The notes: generated from the letters alone by a model not told the origin. Counted from the first letter of the stretch, positions 17,306-26,550 are shown. The stretch is 64,000 nt of DNA from Faecalicatena_A orotica (GCF_040545875.1 NZ_JBEPMR010000007.1), one strand, 5' to 3'. Program-made: numbers and translations.

Positions 17306-18589
17306 CTAATCCACTGTTCTAAGAATAGGAATACGACAGTTCTGTCCGCCGCCGAAACCACGGAGCATTGCCGTCTTTGGCTGATTCTTGACCTGATGTG
17401 AGCCTGCCTGGCCGCGGAGCTGAAGAACTGCCTCGTAAACATCTGCCATTCCGGATGCGCCATAAGCATGTCCATAGGATGTGCGTCCTCCATGCGGATT
17501 AATCGGGCGGTCCCCGTCAAATGCAGTACGCCCTTCCATTACCCATTTCCAGCCTTCTCCTTTTGGCAGGTAACCTACTTCCTCGGCTGCTAAGAGCTGT
17601 GAACAAAGTACAAAATCGTTCACAAGAAGAAGGTCTATATCTTCCGGTGTCAATCCAGTTGTCTCATATACCTGACGTGCTGCCTCTTTGGTAATCTCCA
17701 TCTCATTATGCGGCTGCATTAATTCCAGACAGGACGCGCCAATGCCCAGGACTTCTATCGGTTTCTGCTTAAACTTCGATGCCATCTCTGTCGGGCATAC
17801 AATGACACACGCAGCGCCGTCCGCACTTGGTGCGTTTCCTGTAACTCTGAGGTACTGTGTTGTCTTAGGATTAAAAGGTGACCGCAGATATTCCATAGGA
17901 TCATCAAAACCATACTGTTTTGCGATTTCCTCGAACGGAGTGCGGAGCATTGCCAATGGATTCAGCGCAGCCGCCCTTCTTCCATGATAGGACATCGTAT
18001 TGAGGACGTCGTCAATCTGCGTCTCTGTCAGGCCATATTCGTCCCGATACAGATCCATCCAGTCATCCTGGCCGATATGCCCGCCGCCTAACGCACGCGT
18101 ATATGCACGGTCCATAATGGCTTCCAGATCCGGGATTACATCCTCTGTCGTTATCGTTCTGCGTATATGGGCAGGCTTACCCATCACAGGCAGGCCGCAT
18201 GCCATTTCAACACAGCCGGTTAACACAATATCATGTGCACCGCTCGCCACATCTTTCACGGCTTCTTCCAGCCCTACATAACCTGAACAGCATGCTTCAG
18301 AATGATGAACCGATCCTTTCCCCCGCATCCCGAACCACTCTGCAACCTGCATATTTGGCGTTGCTGCGAAATTAAAGAACTTAGGATTTGCTGATCCGTG
18401 ATAAAAATAATCAACATCTCTCGGCTCTAATCCGGCATCTTCCATCGCCATCAGTGCAGCATGACCGAAAAACTCTCCTTCTGTCAGCCCTTTCATGTCC
18501 GGGTCTTCATCTATATTACAAAATGGGGTTGCACCAATCCCAATAATGGAAACACTGCGGGCATACTTGCCAAGTTTTCCCTCTACCAT
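17306..18589 (-). CDS. Thiolase-family protein (SCP-x/Ltp2-like)
   Basis: A 427-residue thiolase-fold protein. The N-terminal active Cys region is 'HSEACCSGYVGLEEAV' (about 86-101). The Asn region reads 'LLLVNDFVL' in place of NEAF. The His region is 'GRTSYGHAYGASGMADVYEA' (about 370-389). The C-terminal catalytic Cys of true thiolases, normally in a C-x-G motif, is replaced by 'RGFGGGQNC', so classic thiolysis may be impaired; related proteins paired with DUF35 partners do retro-aldol or condensation chemistry. The ATG at 18589 is preferred because AGGAAGGAG lies eight bases upstream. It is followed by its DUF35 partner gene. Confidence 0.88.
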   Translation of the reverse strand: MVEGKLGKYARSVSIIGIGATPFCNIDEDPDMKGLTEGEFFGHAALMAMEDAGLEPRDVDYFYHGSANPKFFNFAATPNMQVAEWFGMRGKGSVHHSEACCSGYVGLEEAVKDVASGAHDIVLTGCVEMACGLPVMGKPAHIRRTITTEDVIPDLEAIMDRAYTRALGGGHIGQDDWMDLYRDEYGLTETQIDDVLNTMSYHGRRAAALNPLAMLRTPFEEIAKQYGFDDPMEYLRSPFNPKTTQYLRVTGNAPSADGAACVIVCPTEMASKFKQKPIEVLGIGASCLELMQPHNEMEITKEAARQVYETTGLTPEDIDLLLVNDFVLCSQLLAAEEVGYLPKGEGWKWVMEGRTAFDGDRPINPHGGRTSYGHAYGASGMADVYEAVLQLRGQAGSHQVKNQPKTAMLRGFGGGQNCRIPILRTVD

Positions 18590-18676
18590 ATCTACTGCTC
18601 CTTCCTGATTACTGTTTACCCCCTGCGGTATACACAGTAACCCTTCCTTCACTTCTGATGAATAACATTCTATATT

Positions 18677-19876
18677 CTATTTTTTTACGCTCTTTCTTTT
18701 TCCATCTTTTTTCCGGGCAGGCACCGCGGCTACTGAGTTCTTAAATAATTCCGGAAGCATTTTATGCAGGCAGAGTGACCTTGTTTCCAATGCCGCGCCG
18801 TATGCATCATCATAATCCCCGTATATACTGCAGTGGATTCTGATTGTCTGGCCGCTCTCGGGTGACAGGGCACTGATAAAATCGTTTAACTTCTCTGTGT
18901 ATGGTTCAATATACTTTGCCATTTCCCCGCCGATTACAATATCCACTTTAAAAATAGCATAGATATTATATATTGCTATCGCCAGATGGTGCAGATAAGA
19001 ATCCCAGAGCTTTTCATATACAAGGCTGCCTTTATCAATTTCTTCAAACAATTCCTCGTAGCTGCTGATCGGAAAATTTTTCTTAAGTATTTCAATGATC
19101 GTACTTGCGGAGCATAACCCTAAAAGACTGCCTGACGACTCATATGTCAGCTTCTTCTTATCCGGTTCTATAATCATGGAACCGATATCCAGACTTGAAA
19201 CTTTCAAATTAAAAATACTTCTGTCGTGAATCAAAATCCCGCTTACACGCCTGCTTAGCAGGATAAAAAAATTGTCCTCAACGTTCGTATTTGCAAACAC
19301 CTGTGCCATCGCTGCCAGTCTGCAGGAATCCCCTATTGCCACATGCTCCCCAAGAATCCGGAATATACTCTCGAGGGATACCTCAGGCACCCCCAGAGTA
19401 TAGGTATCGGAAATAACTTTTTGTTCATAATCCACAAAACCGGGTAACGCAAGTCCCACTCCACATGGGATCGGCGCCCTTTCCTGCATCCCTTTAATCA
19501 GACTGTCAATCTGGCGCCAGTATTCCTCGTTTTCTACAAACTGGATATAATGCTTTTCCTTTTCATGGATATGGCCTTCAAAATCAATCAATAACACGTA
19601 TACCGTATGCCTTGCGATGCTTACTCCGATGGAATACTGGTATTCGGGGTTCAAAGACAGCTGAACAGGTCTTCTTCCTCCGGAAGATTCTCCTGTCCCT
19701 GTTGTCATTACGATATCACTGCCCTTCAGGATGTTCATGATATTTGATATCGTTGGTACACTTAATCCTCTTTTTTGAGCAATCTCCGTATTCGTGATCC
19801 CCGGGTTACATTCAATTTCATTGATGATATAAAACGCATTCTGTAAACGTATTTCCATAGTATTAGCAACTTTCAT
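18677..19876 (-). CDS. ROK-family transcription regulator
   Basis: A 399-residue repressor/activator of the ROK (NagC/XylR) type. A winged helix-turn-helix occupies residues 10-60 ('TNTEIAQKRGLSVPTISNIM'). The ROK sugar-sensing domain follows, with 'YSIGVSIARHTVYVLLIDFE' at about 80-100 and 'VDIVIGGEMAKYIEPY' at about 320. The ROK zinc-binding Cys cluster and the kinase ATP motif are not obvious, so it is a regulator and not a sugar kinase. It lies directly upstream of the thiolase/DUF35 genes on the same strand and downstream of the aldo/keto reductase gene, and probably controls part of this locus. Confidence 0.85.
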   Translation of the reverse strand: MKVANTMEIRLQNAFYIINEIECNPGITNTEIAQKRGLSVPTISNIMNILKGSDIVMTTGTGESSGGRRPVQLSLNPEYQYSIGVSIARHTVYVLLIDFEGHIHEKEKHYIQFVENEEYWRQIDSLIKGMQERAPIPCGVGLALPGFVDYEQKVISDTYTLGVPEVSLESIFRILGEHVAIGDSCRLAAMAQVFANTNVEDNFFILLSRRVSGILIHDRSIFNLKVSSLDIGSMIIEPDKKKLTYESSGSLLGLCSASTIIEILKKNFPISSYEELFEEIDKGSLVYEKLWDSYLHHLAIAIYNIYAIFKVDIVIGGEMAKYIEPYTEKLNDFISALSPESGQTIRIHCSIYGDYDDAYGAALETRSLCLHKMLPELFKNSVAAVPARKKDGKRKSVKK

Positions 19877-19911
19877 ATTTCATCTACCGTCTTTCTTTTA
19901 TAGTTTTTTAA

Positions 19912-19927
19912 AGTATTACTAAATACT
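19912..19927. promoter_or_regulatory. Inverted repeat upstream of the ROK gene
   Basis: AGTATT and AATACT arms surround a 4-base centre, 36 bases upstream of the ROK start codon. It is a candidate self-regulatory operator. Confidence 0.4.
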
Positions 19928-19946
19928 ATTTTAACACAGGCCCTGC

Positions 19947-20912
19947 TTATTTTCTATCATCTGTCTTAAGCTCAAGGTAAAGAACCTCTGAAGGAGTCAG
20001 CTTCACATCCAGAGCACCGAGTGAAGACTCAATCTCGCTTCTGTTTGCAGCCCCGATGATCGGGAACGCATTGAGCGGGCTGTCGAGTACGTAAGCCATC
20101 GCTACCTGTGGAATGGAGCATCCCTTTTCTTCCGCAATTTCCTTGCAGCGGTCAAGTCTTACGAAGTTCTCTTCATAGCAGTATCCGATGCGGCAGAACA
20201 TATCAATGCTCTCCGGATCGTTTGCAAGCAGTTCTCTTGTAATTCTTCCTGAGAATAAACCTCTTGCCAGTGAAGAATATGCCAGTACCGGCATCTGATT
20301 CTTTGTATACCACTCCTGTGCGTCTGCATTTTTATTGCCTGCGATAGTAACACATCCCGGTGCGAACGGGTTCTTCACCTGCTCAGCCAGGCTGAAGTTT
20401 GGAGAGGAGACTGACATCGGCGTGAGATTGTGTGCATAAGCATATTCATTTGCCTCTTCCAGACGCTCATGGGTCCAGTTAGATCCCCCGAAAATTTTGA
20501 TCCTGCCTGCTGCTTTATGTTCGTTGAGCTTCTCCACGATCGGTCCGACCGGAAGCTTTGTGTTATCTCTGTGAAGCAGATAAATATCAAGATAATCTGT
20601 CTGAAGCTCTGCCAGTGTTTCCGCAAGGTCAGAGTCAATATCGTACGGTGTCACTCTTTCACGGTAGTCTGTAGGATGTGCTCCCTTTGAAAGAAGCACA
20701 ATATTCTCGCGTACTCCGCGGGACTGGATCCATTCCCCGACTGTCGGCTCAGAATCATATGCCCTGGCAGTATCAATTGCCGTGATTCCAAGATCATATG
20801 CCGCATCTAATGTCTGAAAATGTTTTTCTTTATTATCCGGGAACATTCCGAATGTTCCCATAAAAAACTTACTTACCTTTTTTTCTATTCCGTCAAACTT
20901 TACATATTCCAT
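19947..20912 (-). CDS. Aldo/keto reductase
   Basis: A 321-residue NADPH-dependent aldo/keto reductase. The catalytic tetrad is visible: Asp and Tyr in 'AIDTARAYDSEPTVGEW' (about 45-61), Lys in 'VLLSKGAHP' (about 72-80), and His in 'YLDIYLLHRDN' (about 107-117). The C-terminal cofactor loop 'FPIIGAANRSEIESSL' is at about 277-292. It is the last gene of the operon that starts at 23441, 26 bases after the VOC gene, with GGGAGG before its ATG. It probably reduces a keto-sugar or aldehyde formed by the TIM-barrel enzymes; the substrate is unknown. Confidence 0.9.
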   Translation of the reverse strand: MEYVKFDGIEKKVSKFFMGTFGMFPDNKEKHFQTLDAAYDLGITAIDTARAYDSEPTVGEWIQSRGVRENIVLLSKGAHPTDYRERVTPYDIDSDLAETLAELQTDYLDIYLLHRDNTKLPVGPIVEKLNEHKAAGRIKIFGGSNWTHERLEEANEYAYAHNLTPMSVSSPNFSLAEQVKNPFAPGCVTIAGNKNADAQEWYTKNQMPVLAYSSLARGLFSGRITRELLANDPESIDMFCRIGYCYEENFVRLDRCKEIAEEKGCSIPQVAMAYVLDSPLNAFPIIGAANRSEIESSLGALDVKLTPSEVLYLELKTDDRK

Positions 20913-20938
20913 TTTCTCATTTCCTCCCTTATCACGTT

Positions 20939-21430
20939 CTATTCTTCCGGCAGCTTGAAGTTAGCGTCGAGGCCGCCCTTCTTGTCCTCATTGTATACTT
21001 CGAGGTATAATCCCAATTCCTTGTGGAGGTCAAGATACGCAAATTCCATTCCGATCTGAGGATCTTTACATAAAAGCCAAGGATCTCTTCCTGTAAGTTT
21101 CTTGTGCTGCTCAATCACTTCGCCAAAACTGTCTCTTGTAATCAGTGCAATGTGGTGCATCCCCGGGCCATGCTCGTCTAACCATGTTTTATATGGGCTT
21201 TCGCTGATTGGCTGGATCAATTCGATTTCGAATCCCCAGCAGTCACAGAATGCCATAATTGTCTGAAGTCTGTCCTTTGTTCCGTTCATAGAGAAATCCG
21301 GGAACTCATTGGAATCTAACGGGCTGACTCTCCACGGACCTACGCCGTATTCCTCATAGTGTTTGATTGTTTCCTCCACATTCTCAACGATAATTCCAAT
21401 CTGTAAAAATTTTGCGAACTGTGTATCCAT
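20939..21430 (-). CDS. VOC-family metalloenzyme (glyoxalase/epimerase-like)
   Basis: A 163-residue protein with the two beta-alpha-beta-beta-beta units of the vicinal oxygen chelate fold, resembling methylmalonyl-CoA epimerase. Candidate metal ligands are Gln in 'FLQIGIIVENVEET' (residue 11), Glu in 'GFEIELIQP' (about 73), His in 'PGMHHIALIT' (about 93) and Glu in 'LYLEVYNEDK' (about 148). The mid-protein text 'ISESPYKTWLDEHGPG' is typical of the epimerase-like subgroup. It sits between two TIM-barrel genes and the aldo/keto reductase in one operon. An isomerase role is likely. Confidence 0.85.
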   Translation of the reverse strand: MDTQFAKFLQIGIIVENVEETIKHYEEYGVGPWRVSPLDSNEFPDFSMNGTKDRLQTIMAFCDCWGFEIELIQPISESPYKTWLDEHGPGMHHIALITRDSFGEVIEQHKKLTGRDPWLLCKDPQIGMEFAYLDLHKELGLYLEVYNEDKKGGLDANFKLPEE

Positions 21431-21513
21431 TTTTTCTTCCTCCTGAAAATCATTTATTTTATATTTCTGTTCAAAATAATGAACAGGTGTTTCTTTTTTT
21501 GTTTGATTTAATT

Positions 21514-22449
21514 TTATTTGTATATCGGATCAAGGACTGTGTCGATATAATTCTTTGTCAGCAGGATGGTTGCCAACGGGTCCGGTGTTCCATCTGACTC
21601 GATTCCAATCCAGCCTTTGTGATTATGCTTTTTCATAAGTTCCCACAATCCCTTGAAATCAAGCACACCACCGCCCGGCTCCCAGAACCATCTGGCTCCC
21701 TGCTCATCGAATTCCGCTCCCGCCCCAAAGCGTTTCTCATCCGGAGCGTTTACATAGGTTGTATCTTTGATATGGAAATACTGAACCCTGTCATGATATG
21801 TATCATAAAAATGCAGGATGTCCTTGCCCATAATCGCTACCTGGGCTGTATCGAGGCAGTAGTAAACATAATTAGGATCTGTCATTTCCAGAAACTTCTC
21901 ATGGTCGTATTTGTTGACTGCACACCAGAATTCATTGTGAATGGAAACAGCCAGCCCCTTCTCGGCACACATGCGTCCCACTGTGTTCATACACTCTGCA
22001 ACGTTCTTTAACCCTTCCTCATCAAGAGGTCCTGTTCCGTAATACTGTCCTGCCGGCTGTACAATGAGATTAATACCGCCGCACTCTGCGAGTGCATCAA
22101 TCGCCTGCTGTTCGTATGCAAAGATGTCCGGGTGATTTCTCTTATCCTGAGAACCTACGTGATGGGAAAACATACCTGTAATTCTCTCGATTCCCCTCTC
22201 CAAAGCAAATTCTTTGAAGTTCTTCATCGACCCGAATGCATTCACAATGCTTGGGACCGAGAATACCATGATTTCAATTCCTTTGAAGCCTGCCCCGGCA
22301 AAATACCGAAGGATCTTATCCCAATCCTGATAATAATAGGCTGAACCAAAATCTCCCATATACCATTCATTGAAATTATTAATCTGTTTGTAATTGATAT
22401 TGCCCCAGAGATTAGTCATGTATGTATAGTTGATGTTTCTGTTTTCCAT
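21514..22449 (-). CDS. Sugar phosphate isomerase/epimerase-family TIM-barrel protein
   Basis: A 311-residue xylose-isomerase-like barrel with intact metal ligands: Glu in 'LAVSIHNEFWCAV' (about 170), Asp in 'YYCLDTAQVA' (about 200), His in 'VQYFHIKDTTYV' (about 226) and Glu in 'GWIGIESDG' (about 292). It begins with an unusual Tyr/Asn-rich segment. Its ATG overlaps the stop of the upstream paralog by one base, so the two are translationally coupled. The upstream paralog has lost two of the ligands, so the pair may form a heteromer in which this is the catalytic subunit. Confidence 0.88.
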   Translation of the reverse strand: MENRNINYTYMTNLWGNINYKQINNFNEWYMGDFGSAYYYQDWDKILRYFAGAGFKGIEIMVFSVPSIVNAFGSMKNFKEFALERGIERITGMFSHHVGSQDKRNHPDIFAYEQQAIDALAECGGINLIVQPAGQYYGTGPLDEEGLKNVAECMNTVGRMCAEKGLAVSIHNEFWCAVNKYDHEKFLEMTDPNYVYYCLDTAQVAIMGKDILHFYDTYHDRVQYFHIKDTTYVNAPDEKRFGAGAEFDEQGARWFWEPGGGVLDFKGLWELMKKHNHKGWIGIESDGTPDPLATILLTKNYIDTVLDPIYK

Positions 22450-23441
22450 TACTGAACCTCCTTCGCAGCGTAATTTTTTTCAAGATTGTTCCAGAATGTT
22501 CTCATCCTGAGTATTCCTTTTGGAATATCCAGGGAATATTTAGAATCCAGAATGACCGGACCGTCAAAATCTGCTTCTTTGAGAATTGCGTAAAGCTTCT
22601 CAAAATCCATGTCCCCAAATCCCAGATCATAATACACCCTCTGCAGGCGTCCGTCCTGCGGGAATTCCGGTGAAATCGTCTTATATACATCTGACTCATC
22701 CACGAATTTTGTATCTGTAAAGCAGACTGCCTTTGCCTGCCCGGCATACTTCTTAAAGTAAGCATCAGGGTCTGCACCGGCAATGTGCAGATGTGCAGGG
22801 TCCGGAGCATAGGATACAAGTTCCTTGTCAACTATTTTCATAAACGCATCAATTCCGGTGCCCCTCATCAACGTCCAATACTCATTGCGAATGGCAAGAT
22901 TAATTTGGTTCTTCCGGCAGTTTGCGCCGATCCGGTTCATACATTGGGCAGCATCAGCAAGGAACTTCTCTATCTGATTCTCATCACCGTTAAATGTCTG
23001 ATTCAAAAAGCCAATCCCCGGTGTCGGTGAAACAAGAAGCGTGCTCCCTTTCAATTCCTGCAGGGCTTCTACCGTGTCCGCCGCATGGTCGTAAAACTCG
23101 TCAAAAAACTTCTCAATGGGGAGCCCTGTCTCAAAAAGACTATTAAACTGGCTCTGGGCAGAAATGGTAATGGCTTCCACATTTTCTACACCTTTGTCAT
23201 TTAAGTAACTCAGATACCCCTTTGGCGAACCAAAGCGTGTCCTGATTGATGCTGTACATATCGGTGCACCATTTCTTGACACGTTCTCTGTATTAGGAAC
23301 CATAGGAATCATGATAGATGAAAAACCTGCGGCCGGAAACATATCCGTTATCTCATCCCAATACCATTTCGCAGCTCTTAAAAAGGCGCCTGGTCCGCTT
23401 GTGTCGGCATTTACGATGCCAAAACTTGCAACAGCTTTCAT
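22449..23441 (-). CDS. TIM-barrel isomerase-family protein with altered metal site
   Basis: A 330-residue paralog of the next gene and first in its operon. The barrel positions can be followed, with Glu in 'NLAIRNEYWTLM' and Asp in 'YAPDPAHLHIAG'. The His position reads 'AVCFTDTKFV' (Cys in place of His) and the last Glu reads 'PVILDSKYSL' (Asp). Metal binding should be weakened or changed, so it may be a structural partner of the overlapping paralog or have a different metal or reaction. A strong AAAGGAGG site precedes the ATG, and a good promoter lies just upstream. Confidence 0.8.
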   Translation of the reverse strand: MKAVASFGIVNADTSGPGAFLRAAKWYWDEITDMFPAAGFSSIMIPMVPNTENVSRNGAPICTASIRTRFGSPKGYLSYLNDKGVENVEAITISAQSQFNSLFETGLPIEKFFDEFYDHAADTVEALQELKGSTLLVSPTPGIGFLNQTFNGDENQIEKFLADAAQCMNRIGANCRKNQINLAIRNEYWTLMRGTGIDAFMKIVDKELVSYAPDPAHLHIAGADPDAYFKKYAGQAKAVCFTDTKFVDESDVYKTISPEFPQDGRLQRVYYDLGFGDMDFEKLYAILKEADFDGPVILDSKYSLDIPKGILRMRTFWNNLEKNYAAKEVQ

Positions 23442-23475
23442 TTTTTACCTCCTTTGAATGAATCTTTCTATCTGT

Positions 23476-23504
23476 AGAATACTGCATGTTCCCTCTTGTG
23501 TCAA
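23476..23504 (-). promoter_or_regulatory. Promoter of the TIM-barrel/VOC/aldo-keto operon
   Basis: On the minus strand TTGACA (23499-23504), a 17-base spacer and TATTCT (23476-23481), placing the transcript start about 30 bases before the first gene. Confidence 0.75.
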
Positions 23505-23593
23505 CACTAAAATAAAGACTTTTTTTAATATTTAAAATAAGTGCTAAATATAAGGGATTAATTATGCTTTATCTTATAAATGCAAAGGAACAG

Positions 23594-23624
23594 AGAGCAA
23601 AAATCATAGTGGGATTTTTGCTCT
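23594..23624. promoter_or_regulatory. Perfect inverted repeat upstream of the RpiR gene
   Basis: AGAGCAAAAATC and GATTTTTGCTCT form a perfect 12-base stem around 7 bases, in the divergent region between the RpiR gene and the TIM-barrel operon. No T-run follows, so an operator is as likely as an attenuator. Confidence 0.45.
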
Positions 23625-23717
23625 ATTCTTCATCAGACACAGTAACCCTCCAGTTGCTAAAAACAGTACGAAAGGTTATAATTATTAAGAAAAAGAACAC
23701 GAAAGAAGGCAGGAAAA

Positions 23718-24497
23718 ATGAATGTCTTGCAGAATCTAACAGTATTTTATAATCAATTGGCTCCTGACAGCACTTACCGGAATGTCTGCAGGGGCATTCT
23801 GGAACATTTGAATGAAGCGGCGGAGGGTACTGTTTACGACTTGGCTGAGTTAACGAATTCATCAAGAACCACAATATGGCGTATGATACAAAAATTAGGA
23901 TATGAATCTTTTACAGATTTTCATCACGAGCTGAAACGGGCGGTGAAAAATTATACCTATTATAACCGCATTCTCCCGGCAGAGGACTGTACAACAGCAC
24001 ATAATGTAAAGAATGCCCTCTTATCCCAGATGTTTGGTGCTTATGAATCAATGAAGGCAGATTTGGATGCAGGAGCTGTAGAAGCAGTTGCAGAGCGGTT
24101 ATACAGTGCTGACAAAGTACGCTTTTATATGCCCTTCCAAAGCAGTTCCATTTATTCCCTGCAGCAGAATCTGGCAATGAGCGGGGTTGAAACTGCCTTT
24201 TACTGTCTGATACCGGAATTATTGGAAGACAGCAGGCAGCTGACAGAGAACAGTATTGTTTTTATTAATACAATTGAACATGCGGAGACTATGGATTTAA
24301 AACCTGTGTTTGAGAGTATCAAAAAACAGAATGCTGTCATACTTGGACTTACGTTAAGTAATTCAAAATACAGGGAGTATATTGATCAGGAATTATTGGG
24401 AGACGAAAACGGGAAGATTGTTGAAAGGCTTATGGCCTTCGATATCTATTTCTACATGCTAAGCGAAATTTACCGCATGAAATATATCATGGATTAA
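23718..24497 (+). CDS. MurR/RpiR-family transcription regulator
   Basis: A 259-residue regulator with the RpiR layout. An N-terminal winged helix-turn-helix covers residues 30-80 ('VYDLAELTNSSRTTIWRMIQ' and 'LGYESFTDFHHELK'). A SIS-like sugar-phosphate-sensing region follows at about 120-230 ('VRFYMPFQSSSIYSLQQN', 'IVFINTIEHAETM'). It is divergent from the TIM-barrel/VOC/aldo-keto operon and precedes a hydroxypyruvate isomerase-like gene and a Gfo/Idh gene, so it may control both sides. A strong terminator follows, giving it its own transcript. Confidence 0.82.
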   Translation: MNVLQNLTVFYNQLAPDSTYRNVCRGILEHLNEAAEGTVYDLAELTNSSRTTIWRMIQKLGYESFTDFHHELKRAVKNYTYYNRILPAEDCTTAHNVKNALLSQMFGAYESMKADLDAGAVEAVAERLYSADKVRFYMPFQSSSIYSLQQNLAMSGVETAFYCLIPELLEDSRQLTENSIVFINTIEHAETMDLKPVFESIKKQNAVILGLTLSNSKYREYIDQELLGDENGKIVERLMAFDIYFYMLSEIYRMKYIMD

Positions 24498-24514
24498 ACA
24501 CATCATTCAGATAA

Positions 24515-24558
24515 AAACGGGAGTTGGTTTCAAAATTGAAACCAACTCCCGTTTTTTG
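24515..24558 (+). terminator. Rho-independent terminator after the RpiR gene
   Basis: An 18-base perfect stem (AAAACGGGAGTTGGTTTC and complement), a 6-base loop and a T-run of six. Confidence 0.92.
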
Positions 24559-24667
24559 AAACTCTTGTACCGTGCAAGAAAAAATGTAACTAAATTCTGT
24601 ACGCATAAAAAGTTAAACAGCAATATGATAAATGCATGAAGTCAAGCAAATAAGGAGGATATTAGAA

Positions 24668-25456
24668 ATGAAAGGTTACAGTTTATGCATTGATCTTCTA
24701 TATCTGGAATTTGGTGAACACGGCCCCATTTTTTCAGATACAGAAAAGTTACTTGCCGGTATGGAACTGGCAAAAAAGACAGGCTTTCAAACCGTGGAGT
24801 TCTGGGACTGGGCAACAAGAGACTATGAAAAGCTTTTAGCTAAGAAAAAAGAATTAGGTCTCAACGTAGCAGCAATCTGTGCGAAAGACAGGGGCACACT
24901 TACCAGACCTGAGACATTTGAAACTGCAGTCCGGGGAATGGAGGAAAGCATTGAGGCAGCCAAGAAATTCAACTGTCCGAATATCATCATTACAGCCGAT
25001 CCTAACCCGGAATTAGCCCGTGATATCTGCCACAAAAATATTGTAGAAGGTTTAAAGCTGCTCGCCCCGCTTGCCGAGGAGGCAGGAATCACACTTGTTC
25101 TGGAGCCAATCTCAGAGGGTTCTTATTTTACGGATTCAAAAGAAGCATTCGAAGTTCTGAAAGAAGTCGGAAGCAGCCATGTAAAGCTTTTATATGACAT
25201 TTTCCACTACCAGCTTATGGAGGGGAATATCGTCCGTACGATCGAAGACAATATTGGCCAAATCGGCCATATACATGCAGCGTCCGTACCGGGTAGAAGT
25301 GAAATCATGGATGGGGAACTGAATTATGAGCATATTCTTAAGGCAGTAGAATCCAGCAGCTATGACGGCTTCTTTGGGATTGAATATCTGCCGCTGATGG
25401 ATAAAGAAAGCAGTGTCACAGCATGTAAGAATTATATTGAAAATGCATTAAAGTAA
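24668..25456 (+). CDS. Hydroxypyruvate isomerase-like TIM-barrel protein
   Basis: A 262-residue TIM-barrel protein of the hydroxypyruvate isomerase/tagatose epimerase group. Metal ligands are present: Glu in 'TLVLEPISEGSYF' (about 145), Asp in 'LLYDIFHYQLM' (about 178), His in 'IGHIHAASVPGRSE' (about 205) and Glu in 'FFGIEYLPLMD' (about 240). The ATG at 24668 is chosen for the AAGGAGG site upstream; the frame extends to 24632 without support. It is followed 24 bases later by a Gfo/Idh gene. The two probably process a keto-sugar or inositol-like compound. Confidence 0.88.
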   Translation: MKGYSLCIDLLYLEFGEHGPIFSDTEKLLAGMELAKKTGFQTVEFWDWATRDYEKLLAKKKELGLNVAAICAKDRGTLTRPETFETAVRGMEESIEAAKKFNCPNIIITADPNPELARDICHKNIVEGLKLLAPLAEEAGITLVLEPISEGSYFTDSKEAFEVLKEVGSSHVKLLYDIFHYQLMEGNIVRTIEDNIGQIGHIHAASVPGRSEIMDGELNYEHILKAVESSSYDGFFGIEYLPLMDKESSVTACKNYIENALK

Positions 25457-25480
25457 GGATAAGAAAGAGAGGATACTACT

Positions 25481-26545
25481 ATGGGAAAATTAAAGATTGG
25501 CGTTATTGGTATTGGAGTAATCGCAACAACAAAACATATTTCGAATTTATTAACAAGAGAGGATATCGAAGTCACAGCTTTATGCGATGTTGATACTGAA
25601 AAGTGTGTGAAGGCCAACAAGGATTTCGGACTGCATGCAAAGATTTACACAGATTATAAGGAATTATGTGAGAATAAAGAATTAGATGTTGTCCATATAT
25701 GCACACCGAATCCACTTCACTGCCCTATGACATTAGAAGCCTTGAAAAACGGAAAGCATGTACATTGCGAAAAACCAATTGCATGTACATACGCTGATGC
25801 ACAAAAAATGATCACCGCTGCAAAAGAAGCAGGGAAAAAACTGACTTCAGGTTTACAGTGGAGATATAACGCGGCACCGCTAAAGATAAAAGAAATGGTT
25901 CAAAATGGCGAACTGGGAGATATCTATTATGTAAAATCGCAGCAGTTACGCCCAAGAAGGCTTCCCGCTTATGGTGTTTACACAAATAAAGCCTTAAACG
26001 GCGGCGGTGTTTTGATGGACGGGGGCCCTCATTCGATTGATCTTCCAATGTGGCTTACTGACAATTATGAGGTCGAAAGTGTCCGCGGGGTTACATTTGA
26101 TAAGATGAAAGATTTCCCAGAAGGAAATGATCTCGGCCCTTGGGATCCGGAAAACTTTGATGTAGAAGATACTGCAATGGCAATGATTACCATGAAAAAT
26201 GGTATGATGATTTATATGGAGACAGCCTGGATTACGAATATGATGCAGGAAGCGCCGGGTGTTATTGCCTCTATTGCAGGCACAAAAGCCGGCGTGGACA
26301 TGGTCGGACCTACTTTTGAATGCTCTGTCCGTACAACGAAAATCGTAGACGGGAAACTTACTACGGAAATTAAAAATCTAGAAGAACCAGTTGATATGAA
26401 TGCATATGATATTAACCATTGGATTGATGCGATTCAAAATGGCGGTGAACCGGCAATACTTCCTGAACAGGCAGCGACCGTAACAAGAGTTATCGAAGCC
26501 ATTTATGAAAGTGCTGCAACAGGAAAAACAATATTCTTTGACTAA
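25481..26545 (+). CDS. Gfo/Idh/MocA-family oxidoreductase
   Basis: A 354-residue NAD(P)-dependent sugar dehydrogenase-type protein. It has 'IGVIGIGVIATTKHISNL' at the N-terminus, 'HVHCEKPIACTYADAQ' with the conserved Glu-Lys-Pro at about 92-107, and 'GGGVLMDGGPHSIDLPMWLT' with the conserved Asp and His at about 172-191. It forms a two-gene operon with the hydroxypyruvate isomerase-like gene, followed by a terminator. It is the second of three Gfo/Idh genes in the window; substrate unknown. Confidence 0.9.
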   Translation: MGKLKIGVIGIGVIATTKHISNLLTREDIEVTALCDVDTEKCVKANKDFGLHAKIYTDYKELCENKELDVVHICTPNPLHCPMTLEALKNGKHVHCEKPIACTYADAQKMITAAKEAGKKLTSGLQWRYNAAPLKIKEMVQNGELGDIYYVKSQQLRPRRLPAYGVYTNKALNGGGVLMDGGPHSIDLPMWLTDNYEVESVRGVTFDKMKDFPEGNDLGPWDPENFDVEDTAMAMITMKNGMMIYMETAWITNMMQEAPGVIASIAGTKAGVDMVGPTFECSVRTTKIVDGKLTTEIKNLEEPVDMNAYDINHWIDAIQNGGEPAILPEQAATVTRVIEAIYESAATGKTIFFD

Positions 26546-26550
26546 TTACT

